A stretch of DNA of 64,000 nt from Actinosynnema sp040640215 (GCF_040640215.1 NZ_JBFABG010000006.1:124001-188000); one strand, 5' to 3'; positions 50,413 through 59,711 are shown, counted from the first letter of the stretch. The notes: a model not told the origin generated them from the sequence alone. Translations and numbers: made by a program.

Positions 50413-52533
50413 GTGACGGCCAATCACCGCGACGGGACCCCGGACGGCGCGGGGTCGGGTCCCGATCCCTCCGCGATGCACGGGACCGGCTACCCGGCCG
50501 CGCGGCTGGCGGACGCGCTCGCCACCGCCGCCGCCCACACCGACCCGACGACCCGCGAGCGGGCCGGTCACCGGGTGCGGCAGTGGGGCGCGGTGCTGCG
50601 CGGAATGCTGAACGGCACCCTGCGGATCGGCTCCCGCACGCCCGTCGAGGGGCTGCCGGCGTGGGTCACGCCCGAGGTGCTGCGCGGCGGGTTCGCGACC
50701 GGCAGGGCGGTGGCCCGAGGCGGCACCCCGGACTTCTCCCGGGCGCTGCACGGGCTGACGGAGTCGCACGCCCGGCTGGACGCCGGCACGTACCGGGTCG
50801 ACGTGCCGGAGGAAGCGGCGCTGCTCGTGCTGGCCTGGCTGGTGCGCGCGGGTGATCTCGATGCCGCCGGAGCGCTGCTGCGCGAGATCTCGCCGTTCGC
50901 CGACCAACTCCGCTTCACCCCGGCGGACGGCGTCGTCCGCGACCCCGGCACGGTCTGGCGGAAGACCGCTGCGGACGTGCGGGAAGCGTTGGCCGCGCGG
51001 ACACCCCACCCCCGGGTCGAGACCATGCGGGCGACGTTGACCGGGTGGCACCCGTACGCCGACGAGCTGCTGGAGCTGTGGCTCGATTCCGCCGTCGACG
51101 GGCAGATCGGCGCGAAGTTGGACGGCCCTTGGCGGGCGCGGGCCGCGCGGCTGCTCGACCGGTACCGGGAGCTGGCGGCGGCGCACCCGGTACCGCGCAA
51201 GCACCGCGATCCCAGGGAGAACGCCACGATCCTGCGGACCTGCGCGGCGATCGCGGTGGACGGCGAGCGCATCGCGCCACACGAGCTGCGGAGGGTGCGG
51301 CACGCGGTGTCCTCGATGGTCGAGCGCCGAGGACGGCCCGGTTCGGCGCGGCACACCGCCGTGCGCGCCGAACAGGCCGCCAACGCCGCGATCCCGTCCG
51401 TGCCCGCGTTCGCGGCGTTGGTGCTGGCGCGCGTGGCGGGGCTGCGCCCGGACCGGGGCATCGACCAGGTGGACGACCTGCTGGCACCCGTGCACGAGGA
51501 CGTGCCGGGGCTGCCGCGCGGCGCGGAGATCCCGGAGGCGGTGCGGCGCATCGTCCGCCGGGCGCTGGCGGGCACCGTGGAGGAGCTGGTGGACGCGGGG
51601 ATCGTGCCGTCGGCCGAGGTGCTGGCGGAGTTCGCACCGGCGGTCGCGGCGGTCGCCGTGTCGGCCGGGTACGCGGACGAGGCGCTGCGCACCCTGATGG
51701 CGGCGACCTACCTGGCGTTCCGGGCCCGCCGCTCGCTGCTGCTGACCGATCTCTCGCACCAGGTCTCGTTCGACGAACTGCCCTGGGTGCGGGCGGTGGC
51801 CGGGCACCGGGCCGAGCCGGCGGGCCGCGCGACCGCGCGCCGGCTGGGCGGGTTGGTGCTGGCGGCGTTCCCGGGCACCGTCGTGCCCAACCCGATGGTG
51901 CGGGAACTGGCGCAGCTCGCGCCCGACCTGCCGTGGGTGGAGGAACTGGCGGCCGACATCTTCCAGGGCACGTTCACGCCGAAGTTCCCGGCGGCGGCCC
52001 GGCTCGCGGGCGAACTGCTCGACGGCGGCCTCTACGCGCGCTACTACGGCCTGGACTTCGCGGCGGCGGCCGACGTGCGGACGTTCGTGCGGTGGTGCGA
52101 CGGCCGCGCCGACCGGCGGGGCGCGAACCCCGTCGTGGCCAACGGGTCGATGATCGAGCACGCCCAGCTCCTGACCACGCACAACCTGGCCACGCTGGTG
52201 CACGCGGGCGTCGACGTGGACTGGGAGGCGGCGGCGGGAGGTGCGTTCGACCGGGCTGTGCGGCTCGTACCGGCCGTGCGGGGTCCGCGCGGGCTCGCCG
52301 CCGTGAAGGACGTCGCGTACGCGTGGCGGCAGTTGGTGTTCTTCCTCTCCCTCACCGCGTCGCCGCAGGCCCTGCTGGACCGGTGGTGGGCGCGTTCGCC
52401 TGTGGCACTGCACCTCCCGCTGGCCGGGTTGGCGCACGTGGTCGACGGCGGCGGGTTCGACCGGACCGGGCGCGGCGGTCGGGGGCGGCGGTTGCTGGGG
52501 TGGACTTCGGGCCGCCACTGGCTGGTCGCCTAG
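50413..52533 (+). CDS. Large conserved hypothetical protein
   Basis: 706 residues from GTG 50413, with AGAGGACCTA upstream; a longer ORF runs in from 49993 but overlaps the GNAT gene. Largely alpha-helical, with no signal peptide, no membrane segment and only two Cys. I see no catalytic motif. The composition and repeated helical hairpins (LLDRYRELAAAHPVPRKH, FAPAVAAVAVSAGYADEALR) recall solenoid scaffolds. The unusually AT-rich stretch ACTCGATAAAAGGGCAGGTA lies just upstream. I do not recognise the family. Confidence 0.75.
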   Translation: MTANHRDGTPDGAGSGPDPSAMHGTGYPAARLADALATAAAHTDPTTRERAGHRVRQWGAVLRGMLNGTLRIGSRTPVEGLPAWVTPEVLRGGFATGRAVARGGTPDFSRALHGLTESHARLDAGTYRVDVPEEAALLVLAWLVRAGDLDAAGALLREISPFADQLRFTPADGVVRDPGTVWRKTAADVREALAARTPHPRVETMRATLTGWHPYADELLELWLDSAVDGQIGAKLDGPWRARAARLLDRYRELAAAHPVPRKHRDPRENATILRTCAAIAVDGERIAPHELRRVRHAVSSMVERRGRPGSARHTAVRAEQAANAAIPSVPAFAALVLARVAGLRPDRGIDQVDDLLAPVHEDVPGLPRGAEIPEAVRRIVRRALAGTVEELVDAGIVPSAEVLAEFAPAVAAVAVSAGYADEALRTLMAATYLAFRARRSLLLTDLSHQVSFDELPWVRAVAGHRAEPAGRATARRLGGLVLAAFPGTVVPNPMVRELAQLAPDLPWVEELAADIFQGTFTPKFPAAARLAGELLDGGLYARYYGLDFAAAADVRTFVRWCDGRADRRGANPVVANGSMIEHAQLLTTHNLATLVHAGVDVDWEAAAGGAFDRAVRLVPAVRGPRGLAAVKDVAYAWRQLVFFLSLTASPQALLDRWWARSPVALHLPLAGLAHVVDGGGFDRTGRGGRGRRLLGWTSGRHWLVA

Positions 52534-52565
52534 CGCGGATCGGCAGAATTCATCGTCTGTCGAAA

Positions 52566-52583
52566 TTTGGTACGCTCGAACCG
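52566..52583 (+). promoter_or_regulatory. Probable leaderless promoter of the glycosyltransferase
   Basis: A TACGCT -10-like box at 52571-52576 lies seven bases before the GTG at 52584, leaving no room for a ribosome site. This is the spacing of leaderless actinomycete mRNAs. Confidence 0.45.
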
Positions 52584-53723
52584 GTGAAGATCCTCTTTTC
52601 GAGCATCGGCTCGCACGGACACACCTATCCCCTGCTCCCCCTGGCCATCGCCGCCCACGCCGGGGGTCACGACGTCACCTTCGCCACCACCGCCGAGTTC
52701 GCGCCCGCGATCGAGCGGCTCGGCCTCCGGCACGTGACCGCCGGCTCGTCCCCGCGCGCCGCTGTCGCCGAACTGCTCGGCGACCGGCCGATCATCCCCA
52801 CCGAGGTCGACGAAGACCTGGTCGCGTGGGTGTTCGGCTCGGCGCTGCCGCGCGCCTGCTTCTCCGACCTGACACCGTTCCTGGCGCAGTGGCGGCCCGA
52901 CCTGGTGGTGCACGAGATCGCCAACCCCGGCGCGGGCCTGGCCGCGCACGTCGCGGGCATCCCGGGGCTGTGCCACGGCTTCGGCCGGATGTGGGACTCC
53001 AAGCTGGTGGACGCCCCGGAGCCCTACCGGGAGTTCACCGCCGAACTCGGCGTCGACCTGCCCGCGAAGTACCCGATGACGCTGGGCAACCCCTACCTCG
53101 ACGTGTGCCCTCCCTCGGTGCAGGCCAAGGACTTCCTGGCGACGACGGCCACGATCCCGTTACGGCCGGTGCCGTTCGCCGAGCCGGGCGAGCTGCCCGA
53201 CTGGGTGGTCGCGCACGAGCGTCCGCTGATCTACCTGACGCTGGGCACCGCGTTCGGCAGCTCCGACGTGCTGCGCACGGCGATCGCCGGACTGGCCGAG
53301 GTGGACGGCGCGCGGCTGCTGGTCGCGGTGGGCCCCTCGGTCGAGGCGGACTCGCTGGGCGACATCCCGCCGCACGTCACCGCGCTGCCGTGGGTGCCGC
53401 AGGCGGATTTGTTGCCCTACACCGATCTCGTCGTGCACCACGGCGGCAGCGGTACCACGCTGGGCGCGTTCGGCGCGGGCCTGCCGCAACTGGTCCTGCC
53501 GCAGGGCGCGGACCAGTTCAGCAACGCCGAAGCCGTGCTGTCGCACGGGTTGGGCGACCGGTTGATCGGTGACCTGGTGACCTCCGGCGCGATCGCCGAC
53601 CGGGCCCGGCACCTGCTGGCCGACACGGCGGTGCGCGACGCCGCCAAGACCCTCGCCGCCGAGGTCGCGGCCATGCCGTCACCGGCCGAGGTCGCGGCCA
53701 TGCTCCCCGGGTACGCGCGCTAG
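52584..53723 (+). CDS. GT1-family glycosyltransferase (MGT/UGT type)
   Basis: 379 residues. GT-B fold: N-terminal MKILFSSIGSHGHTYPLLPLA, and a C-terminal donor-binding signature ALPWVPQADLLPYTDLVVHHGGSGTTLGAFGAGLPQLVLPQGADQF. HHGGSGT and the final D-Q are typical of enzymes transferring a sugar from a nucleotide diphosphate to natural products or macrolide antibiotics. Substrate unknown. The GTG 52584 has no ribosome site and looks leaderless. It follows the unknown 706-residue gene by 50 bases but probably has its own promoter. A hairpin terminator follows. Confidence 0.92.
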   Translation: MKILFSSIGSHGHTYPLLPLAIAAHAGGHDVTFATTAEFAPAIERLGLRHVTAGSSPRAAVAELLGDRPIIPTEVDEDLVAWVFGSALPRACFSDLTPFLAQWRPDLVVHEIANPGAGLAAHVAGIPGLCHGFGRMWDSKLVDAPEPYREFTAELGVDLPAKYPMTLGNPYLDVCPPSVQAKDFLATTATIPLRPVPFAEPGELPDWVVAHERPLIYLTLGTAFGSSDVLRTAIAGLAEVDGARLLVAVGPSVEADSLGDIPPHVTALPWVPQADLLPYTDLVVHHGGSGTTLGAFGAGLPQLVLPQGADQFSNAEAVLSHGLGDRLIGDLVTSGAIADRARHLLADTAVRDAAKTLAAEVAAMPSPAEVAAMLPGYAR

Positions 53724-53789
53724 TCCACCGCGTTTCCGCGGCTCCTGGGGTGTGGCCGTGTCGTCGCGGAGGTGTCGGACGTTCCGGGA

Positions 53790-53815
53790 CGCGGGCATGA
53801 ACTCTCATGCCCGCG
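53790..53815 (+). terminator. Terminator hairpin after the glycosyltransferase
   Basis: Perfect 11-bp stem (CGCGGGCATGA and complement) with an ACTC loop, 66 bases after the stop. Confidence 0.7.
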
Positions 53816-54105
53816 CTCCACGTGGGGACCGGCAGCGTGCTGCCAGCACCGACAGCACCGACAGCGCCGCTGCCCGGTCGGCGATCAGCTTCCCGATGCC
53901 GGTGCCGGTGCCGATCAGGACTGCTCGAACCCACCGCCGGTGGCCGCTGCCCTGGCGGCCGTGCGTTCCCGGGCGGTGCGGCGACCCGTCCGCCGCCGAG
54001 CGGCCGATGCGGGAGATCATCGCCGAGACCACCGACGCGCTGGACCACGAGTCAGCGGTGGACCCCCGGTGACGGGCGCGCCGGGAGGCGGTGGACACGC
54101 GCAGC
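53816..54105. other. Intergenic region, no clear gene
   Basis: Short open frames on both strands (for example IGTGTGIGKLIADRAA on the minus strand) look like coincidence or debris. Nothing recognisable. Confidence 0.4.
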
Positions 54106-54134
54106 CGGGGACCGTTCCGCAGGGAACGGCCCCC
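54106..54134 (-). terminator. Terminator hairpin after the subtilisin gene
   Basis: Nested stem: GGGG/CCCC outside and CCGTTCC/GGAACGG inside with a short GCAG loop, 37 bases beyond the minus-strand stop. Confidence 0.65.
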
Positions 54135-54171
54135 GACCGACTGGAGTGTCAGGCTCCAGTGCTCGACGCCG

Positions 54172-56007
54172 CTAGAGCGTCAAGGTCCACGTGTCGATCG
54201 TGCCGACGTCCGCCCGCGCCACGTCGCGCACGCTGAGCTTCCACGTGCCGTCACGCGCCTCGGACGACAGGTTGGCCGTGTAGGTGGTGTCGACGTTGTC
54301 CGCGCTGTCCGAACCGCTGGAGTTCTTCAGCCGGTACGACGTGCCGTCCGGCGCGACGAGGTCGATCACGACGTCGCCCCGGTAGGTGTGTTTGACGTGC
54401 ACCTCGACCTTGCTCGCCGACGAGGCGTTGCCGCCGCAGCCGGTGAAGGTCACCGCACTGGTCACCGCCGCGCCGAGGTCCGGGATGGCGACGTCGGTGC
54501 CGTTGGTCTGCGGCGGGCAGCCCTCGCCGACCACGTTCCAGGTGAAGGTGGTGCTGCCCGCGCCGCCGGCCGACGCGGTCGCGGTGGCCGTCACGGTGTA
54601 CGCGCCGGGCGTGGTGGCGGTGCCGGTGATCAGGCCGTTGGACGCGCCGAGGGACAGGCCCGGGGGCAGGCCGGTGGCCGACCACGCGTACGGCGCGGTG
54701 CCGCCGGACGCCGTGAGCTGGAGGTTCGCGCTCCCGCCCAGCGGCGTGCTCTGGTTGCCCGGGTTGGTCACGGTGACCGCGCCGGTGCCGCCCTTGTTGA
54801 CGCGCAGCAGGCGGTTCGGGGTGCCGGCACCGGGGTTGGTGACCTTGCCGGCGGTGGCCGAGGCGGTGATGGCGCTGTGCACCTCGGCCGGGGTCTTGGC
54901 CGGGTTGTCCGCCAGGTACAGCGCGACCGCGCCCGCGACGTGCGGCGAGGCCATGGACGTGCCGCTCATCGTGGCCGAGCCCGAGTTGTTCGAGTACGAC
55001 GCCGACACGATGTTCTGGCCGGGCGCGAAGAGGTCGCTGCACGTGCCGTAGCTGGAGAACGAGGCCCGCGCGTCGGTGTTCGCGGTGGCGGCGACGTTGA
55101 TCGTCTCGGTGACCCGCTGCGGTGAGTACTTGCACGAATCGTCGTTGAAGTTCCCGGCGGCGACGACGTAGGAGACGCCGGAGCGGATGGACGCGCGCAC
55201 GGCGTCGTCCAGCACGCGGCTGGGCTCGTTGGCCGTGCCGGTGTAGAGGCTCATGTTGGCCACGGCCGGGAGGACGGCGTTCTCGGTCACCCAGTCGACG
55301 CCGGCGGCCTCGGTGGACACCGAACCGCTGCCCTGGCAGTTGAGCACCCGGACGGCCTTGAGCTTGACCTTCTTGGCCACGCCGTAGGCGGTGCCGCCGA
55401 CGGTGCCGGACACGTGCGTGCCGTGGCCCTGGCAGTCCTTGCCGTTCTGGCCGTCGGAGAACGCGTCGAAGCCGAACGAGGCGCGCCCGCCGAAGTCGGT
55501 GTGGTTGTAGTTGATCCCGGTGTCGATGACGTACGCGGTGACGTTCGACGCGTCGGTGGAGTAGCTGTACTTCTGGTTGAGCGGCAGGGAGTCCTGGTCG
55601 ATCCGGTCCAGACCCCACGACGGCGGGTTGTTCTGGTCGGCGAGCACCTGGACCGCGCGGTCCTGCTCCACGTACGCCACGGCCGGGTCGGCGGCCAGGC
55701 GCTTGGCCTGCTGGGCCGACATCGTCGCGGAGAAGCCCTTCACGGCCGCGCGGTAGGTGAAGCCGATCCGGCCGCCGTAGCGGTCCACCAGCGCGTCCGC
55801 CGCACCGCGCACCGCCGTGCGGGCGAGCCGGTCGTTCTTCAGCACCACGATGTAGCTGTCCTGGAGCGCGTTCGGCGCGCTCTCCGCGACGATCGGGCCT
55901 TCCGGGGCGGCGGTGGCCGCGCCGGGCAGGACGACCGCGACCGCGACGGCGGCGGTGGCCGCCAGGCCGAGGCCGAACAGTCTTCCGGGCAGGGTGGGGT
56001 GTCGCAT
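54172..56007 (-). CDS. Secreted subtilisin-family protease with P domain
   Basis: 611 residues. A signal peptide ends near residue 35 (ATAAP). An inhibitor I9 propeptide (SYIVVLKNDRL...AYVEQDRAVQ) spans about 50-125. The S8 catalytic domain follows, with Asp162 (AYVIDTG), His195 (GHGTHVSGT), Asn in AAGNFN, and Ser351 (SGTSMASPH). After it come an Ig-like putative domain (about 430-510) and a C-terminal proprotein-convertase P domain (AIPDLGAAVTSAVTFTGCGG...YRGDVVIDLVAPDGTSYRL). Self-processing secreted endopeptidase, probably for nutrient or wall protein turnover. ATG 56007 follows CGGAGGAGC. Divergent from the LuxR-type gene. Confidence 0.94.
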   Translation of the reverse strand: MRHPTLPGRLFGLGLAATAAVAVAVVLPGAATAAPEGPIVAESAPNALQDSYIVVLKNDRLARTAVRGAADALVDRYGGRIGFTYRAAVKGFSATMSAQQAKRLAADPAVAYVEQDRAVQVLADQNNPPSWGLDRIDQDSLPLNQKYSYSTDASNVTAYVIDTGINYNHTDFGGRASFGFDAFSDGQNGKDCQGHGTHVSGTVGGTAYGVAKKVKLKAVRVLNCQGSGSVSTEAAGVDWVTENAVLPAVANMSLYTGTANEPSRVLDDAVRASIRSGVSYVVAAGNFNDDSCKYSPQRVTETINVAATANTDARASFSSYGTCSDLFAPGQNIVSASYSNNSGSATMSGTSMASPHVAGAVALYLADNPAKTPAEVHSAITASATAGKVTNPGAGTPNRLLRVNKGGTGAVTVTNPGNQSTPLGGSANLQLTASGGTAPYAWSATGLPPGLSLGASNGLITGTATTPGAYTVTATATASAGGAGSTTFTWNVVGEGCPPQTNGTDVAIPDLGAAVTSAVTFTGCGGNASSASKVEVHVKHTYRGDVVIDLVAPDGTSYRLKNSSGSDSADNVDTTYTANLSSEARDGTWKLSVRDVARADVGTIDTWTLTL

Positions 56008-56293
56008 CACTGCTCCTCCGGTGCACAGGGCGTCCGGAACGGCCGGCCCTCGACGGCCACGTTGTTCCGGGCGGTGATGAGCGGTGTCCGATCGGACACG
56101 GCGAGTATTTGCCGACCGGACCTGGCCCGACAAGAGACTTTCGTACGGTTCCGGCCGATTTCCCGCGCCCGGGATGTCCGGTTTCCGACATTGTCCGGGG
56201 TCCGGCGCGGACCCCGGCGGACCCGACGACCGGCCCTTGACGGCACGCGGGCGTCGTCCTACCGTCGCCGGACGTTCGCCCTGCGAGGTGGAG

Positions 56294-57256
56294 ATGTTCC
56301 TGCTGGAACCGGTCGGCCTGGGTCGGCGGGAGAACGACGTCTACCTCGCCCTGCTGGAGTTGCGCCGCGCCACCGCGGTCGAGCTGGCCGAGCACGTCGG
56401 CGAGTCGCCCTCGGACGTGCGCGCGTCGGTGGCCACCCTGGTCGGCGCGGGTCTGGTGCACCAGTTGGGTTACGCGCCCGCCGCCTACCTGATCGTCGCG
56501 CCGGACGAGGCGCTGGCCGCGCTGATCCAGCGGCGGCGCGGCGACCTGGCCCGGATGCAGGTGCGGGCCGAGGAGCTGGCGCAGCGGCTGCGGTCCGGGC
56601 CGGCGCACACCGGCTCGCCGGTGGAGCTGGTCGAGGGCGAGGACGCGGTGATCGCGTCGGTGACCAGGCTCCAGGCGCAGGCCCGCGAGGAGGTCCTGGC
56701 GGTGGACGCCCCGCCGTACCTGGGCGGGCAGTGGAACCCGAACGACTTCGAGATCACGCAGTTGGCCGGCGGGGTCGAGTACCGGTTCGTGTACTCGGCC
56801 GATTCGCTGTCCACGCCGGTGCACGTGGCCAACATGCGGCGCTGCGTGGAGGCCGGCGAGCAGGCCCGGGTGCTGCCCGACGCGTCGATGAAGATGCTGA
56901 TCGTGGACCGGCGCACCGCGTTGATGCCCGCCTCCTACCAGGACCCCGATCCGGCGGTGCGGCTGCTGGTGCGCGAGTCGGCGCTGATCGACGTGCTGGG
57001 GTGCGCGTTCGAGCAGATGTGGGAGCGGGCCACGCCGGTGCCGGCCGAGACCGCCGGGGACAAGCCCGTGCCGTCCGCGCGGGACGGCGAGCTGTTGGCG
57101 CTGCTGGCGTCCGGGATGAAGGACCGGTCCATCGCGCGGGCGCTGGGCGTGACCGAGCGGACGGTGGGCCGGCGGGTCACCGAGCTGATGGCGGAACTGG
57201 GCGCGCAGTCACGGTTCCAAGCGGGGTTGCTCGCCGCGCGCGAGGGCTGGATCTGA
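56294..57256 (+). CDS. TrmB-like and LuxR-type DNA-binding regulator
   Basis: 320 residues. N-terminal winged helix (LGRRENDVYLALLELRRATAVELAEHVGESPSDVRASVATL) of the TrmB type, a central sensor region, and a C-terminal LuxR helix-turn-helix (DGELLALLASGMKDRSIARALGVTERTVGRRVTELMAELGA). Two DNA-binding modules bracket a ligand domain. ATG 56294 follows GCGAGGTG and fits the family MFLLEPVGL start. Divergent from the subtilisin gene (286-bp gap), which it may control; proteins like this often sit next to secreted-protease genes. Confidence 0.88.
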   Translation: MFLLEPVGLGRRENDVYLALLELRRATAVELAEHVGESPSDVRASVATLVGAGLVHQLGYAPAAYLIVAPDEALAALIQRRRGDLARMQVRAEELAQRLRSGPAHTGSPVELVEGEDAVIASVTRLQAQAREEVLAVDAPPYLGGQWNPNDFEITQLAGGVEYRFVYSADSLSTPVHVANMRRCVEAGEQARVLPDASMKMLIVDRRTALMPASYQDPDPAVRLLVRESALIDVLGCAFEQMWERATPVPAETAGDKPVPSARDGELLALLASGMKDRSIARALGVTERTVGRRVTELMAELGAQSRFQAGLLAAREGWI

Positions 57257-57435
57257 CGCGCTCGGCGGTGCGGCGTGCCGGTCGTGCGGTCGGGCCCGGG
57301 GCGTCGGGGTGTCCCCATGACCGGTCGGCGGACCCCGCGCCGCCACAACGCTTTCGGTGCGCACGCCCGCTGATCACCGGCACGCCTGACCGGCGTTCCC
57401 GCGCACGTCGAATCCGGGGCCACTAAGCTCCGCGC

Positions 57436-58056
57436 ATGGCAAGGTACTTCGACGTGCACCCGGTCAACCCGCAGCGCCGCACCATCGACGCGGCCGTGCA
57501 GCTCATCAAGTCGGACGGCCTCATCGCCTATCCGACGGACTCCTGCTACGCGCTGGGCTGCCAGTTGGGCAACAAGGACGGTCTGGACCGCATCCGGCAG
57601 ATCCGCCACCTCGACGACCGGCACCACTTCACGATCATGTGCCGCGACTTCGCCCAGCTCGGCCAGTTCGTGCACGTCGACAACTCGGTGTTCCGGGCGA
57701 TCAAGGCCGCGACGCCGGGCAGCTACACGTTCATCCTCCCGGCGACCCGTGAGGTGCCCCGCCGGCTGCTGCACCCGAAGAAGAAGACGGTCGGCGCGCG
57801 CATCCCGGACCACGTGGTCGCGCAGGCCCTGCTGGAGGAGCTCGGCGAGCCGATGGTGTCCAGCACGCTGCTGCTGCCCGACCAGGCCGAGCCGCTGGTG
57901 CAGGGCTGGGAGATCAAGGAGCGCCTGGACAACGCGGTGGACGCGGTCCTGGACTCCGGCGAGTGCGGCACCGAGCCGACCACGGTCATCGACTTCTCCG
58001 ACGGCGAGCCGCAGATCGTCCGCCGCGGTGCGGGCGACCCCGGCCGCTTCGAGTGA
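57436..58056 (+). CDS. yciO: YciO/Sua5/YrdC-family protein
   Basis: 206 residues. The YrdC fold is plain: AAVQLIKSDGLIAYPTDSCYALGCQLGNKDGLDRIRQIR, then TPGSYTFILPATREVPRRLL and TTVIDFSDGEPQIVRRGAGD. Sua5/TsaC make threonylcarbamoyl-AMP for the t6A37 tRNA modification; the shorter YciO branch has the same fold but a less certain role, and the start KKKTVGARIPDH fits that branch. ATG 57436 close to the family start. It is monocistronic and ends at a palindromic terminator. Confidence 0.9.
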   Translation: MARYFDVHPVNPQRRTIDAAVQLIKSDGLIAYPTDSCYALGCQLGNKDGLDRIRQIRHLDDRHHFTIMCRDFAQLGQFVHVDNSVFRAIKAATPGSYTFILPATREVPRRLLHPKKKTVGARIPDHVVAQALLEELGEPMVSSTLLLPDQAEPLVQGWEIKERLDNAVDAVLDSGECGTEPTTVIDFSDGEPQIVRRGAGDPGRFE

Positions 58057-58106
58057 CCGGTCGACCGCGCGGGACCGCAGCGCCCAGGGCGGCGCTGATC
58101 GCATGA

Positions 58107-58142
58107 CGACGTCGCACCGGGCACGTGCCCGGTGCGACGTCG
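58107..58142 (+). terminator. 36-bp perfect palindrome, terminator
   Basis: Perfectly self-complementary over 36 bases (centre CAC|GTG), 50 bases after the yciO stop. It can form a 15-16-bp hairpin on either strand. Confidence 0.75.
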
Positions 58143-58299
58143 GTGTCCTGGCCTCCCACGGCCGCGGGGAACGGCGGTGTGGGTCGGCACCGGCTGCTCG
58201 TGCCACGGTCCGGTGGCTGCCGCCGGCTGGGCCACCCCGGTCTCGGGGTGCCGTGTTCGGGTGCGGTAGTCGGTTCCGGGGGCGCGTTGCGGCCCAACG

Positions 58300-58356
58300 C
58301 ACCCCCGCACTCTTAAGCCGGCCACGGCACACCCCCGTACGTTAAGCCGGACATGG
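58300..58356. repeat. Imperfect direct repeat of about 28 bp
   Basis: CACCCCCGCACTCTTAAGCC followed by GGCCACGG at 58300-58327, and a similar copy with TTAAGCCGGACATGG at 58330-58356. The second copy overlaps the 3' end of the 37-residue ORF. Confidence 0.7.
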
Positions 58357-58455
58357 CGCGTCCGGCGACGGGCGGGCCGCGGTCCGCCCCGTGTGTCCCG
58401 AGCCCGACCAGCCCTCGTGCTCCCGGCCGGCGGTGCGGCGGAACGTCCTGGTCAT
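58342..58455 (-). CDS. 37-residue small ORF downstream of the SARP gene
   Basis: Begins MTRTFRRTAGREHEGWSGSG and ends in PDAPCPA. ATG 58455 has an excellent ribosome site (CAGGAGGGGAG) eight bases upstream, the main reason to believe it. Basic N-half with a single Cys near the end. It is on the same strand as the SARP regulator 246 bases upstream. A ribosomally made precursor peptide controlled by the SARP is possible; no modifying enzyme is adjacent. Confidence 0.45.
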   Translation of the reverse strand: MTRTFRRTAGREHEGWSGSGHTGRTAARPSPDAPCPA

Positions 58456-58700
58456 GCTGCTCCCCTCCTGGTTCGCACCGCTGACGTTAGGCCGTTCAGG
58501 CGAGTGCGGCCACGCGGCGTCGCACAGACGGGTGACCAGCGGATTCGAGATCCGCTCGACTTTTCCCGCACCGGCGAACCGGAGGGTGGTCACGGCGACG
58601 GGGAGGTCGAGTGGGCGGGACGACGGGGATGCGTCACGCGACGGCGTTGCGGCGCGGCGGGTGGACAGGTTCGTCCGCCACCGGGACCACCCGGGCGAAT

Positions 58701-59489
58701 TCACCGTTTCGGGTCCCCGGAGGTGGTCGCGGGCGGTCGGCGGCGCGCCCTGGCGTCGAGCGGGGTCTGGAGGAGCTGCCGGTGCGCGGCGCGCAGCGCG
58801 GGTCCCGGGTCGGTGCCCAGTTCGTCGGCGAGCAGCCGGCGGACCCGTTGGTAGCGGGCGAGGGCCTCGCCGGTCCGGCCGGCGCGGTGCAGGGCGAGCA
58901 GCAACTGGGCGGCGACCCGCTCGTCGAGCGGGTGGTCCGCCGCGCGGGTGGTGAGCCGGGCCAGTTCGCCCGCGCCCAAGCCGAGGCGCAGCGCGGTGTC
59001 GGTGCGCTCGGTCTCGGCCAGGTACCGCTGCTGCTCGGCCGCCGCGCGGACGGCGGCGAGCCACGGCGTGTCCAGCCCGGCGAACGCCTCGCCGCGCCAC
59101 AGCGACAGGGCGTCGTCGTACCCGGCGAGCCGGTCGGCGTCCGGGCCGGGCCGGCGGGCGGCGGCGGTGAGCCGTTCGAACCGCCGCAGGTCGACCGCGT
59201 CCGGGTCGGCGACGAGTTCGTAGCAGCCGGTGCGGCGGACCAGCGCGATGCCGTCGGCGTCGGCCAGGGCCCGCCGCAGCCGGTACAGGTAGCCGTAGAG
59301 GGCGGCGCGCGGCCGGTGCGGCGGCCGGTCCCCCCAGACCCGCGCGACGAGCCGGTCGAACGTCACCGGCTGGTTCACCTCGACCGCCAGGGCCACCAGG
59401 ACGCACCGCTGCCGGGCGTGCCCGAGGTCCGTCCGCCGCCCTCCCAGCACCGCTTCGACCGTGCCGAGCAACCGGATCTCCACCGTCAT
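58701..59489 (-). CDS. SARP-family transcriptional activator (BTAD type)
   Basis: 262 residues, the short SARP form. N-terminal OmpR-like winged helix: RQRCVLVALAVEVNQPVTFDRLVARVWGDRPPHRPRAALYGYLYRLRRAL. Then the bacterial transcriptional activation domain (FERLTAAARRPGPDADRLAGYDDALSLWRGEAFAGL...YQRVRRLLADELGTDPGPALRAAHRQLLQ). SARPs switch on biosynthetic genes in actinomycetes. The ATG 59489 follows GGGGAGGGGAGG. No biosynthetic enzymes lie in this window next to it, other than the small ORF downstream. The C-terminus is Arg/Pro-rich. Confidence 0.92.
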   Translation of the reverse strand: MTVEIRLLGTVEAVLGGRRTDLGHARQRCVLVALAVEVNQPVTFDRLVARVWGDRPPHRPRAALYGYLYRLRRALADADGIALVRRTGCYELVADPDAVDLRRFERLTAAARRPGPDADRLAGYDDALSLWRGEAFAGLDTPWLAAVRAAAEQQRYLAETERTDTALRLGLGAGELARLTTRAADHPLDERVAAQLLLALHRAGRTGEALARYQRVRRLLADELGTDPGPALRAAHRQLLQTPLDARARRRPPATTSGDPKR

Positions 59490-59711
59490 GCCCCACCTCC
59501 CCTCCCCGGTATATCCGGGCCGGGGTGTCCGCCGCCGTTCGAGCTTGTTCGGGGATGTTCGTGCCGGTCAGGGGCCGGTGTTCGGCCTGGGTGACCGGTG
59601 TTGCCGCACGGGGCGGACCGGTGCCGGCACCCGGCGCGTGCGGCACTCGCAGCAGCGCGGTGGACCGAACCGCCGATGGAGGGCCGCCGCCGGCTAGACC
59701 AGGCTGGGTGC

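Noticed and set aside
53816..54105. Minus-strand stretch resembling a nucleotide-binding glycine loop (IGTGTGIGK)
   Set aside because: Too short and without the rest of a Rossmann domain; frame surroundings are Arg/Ser-rich noise.
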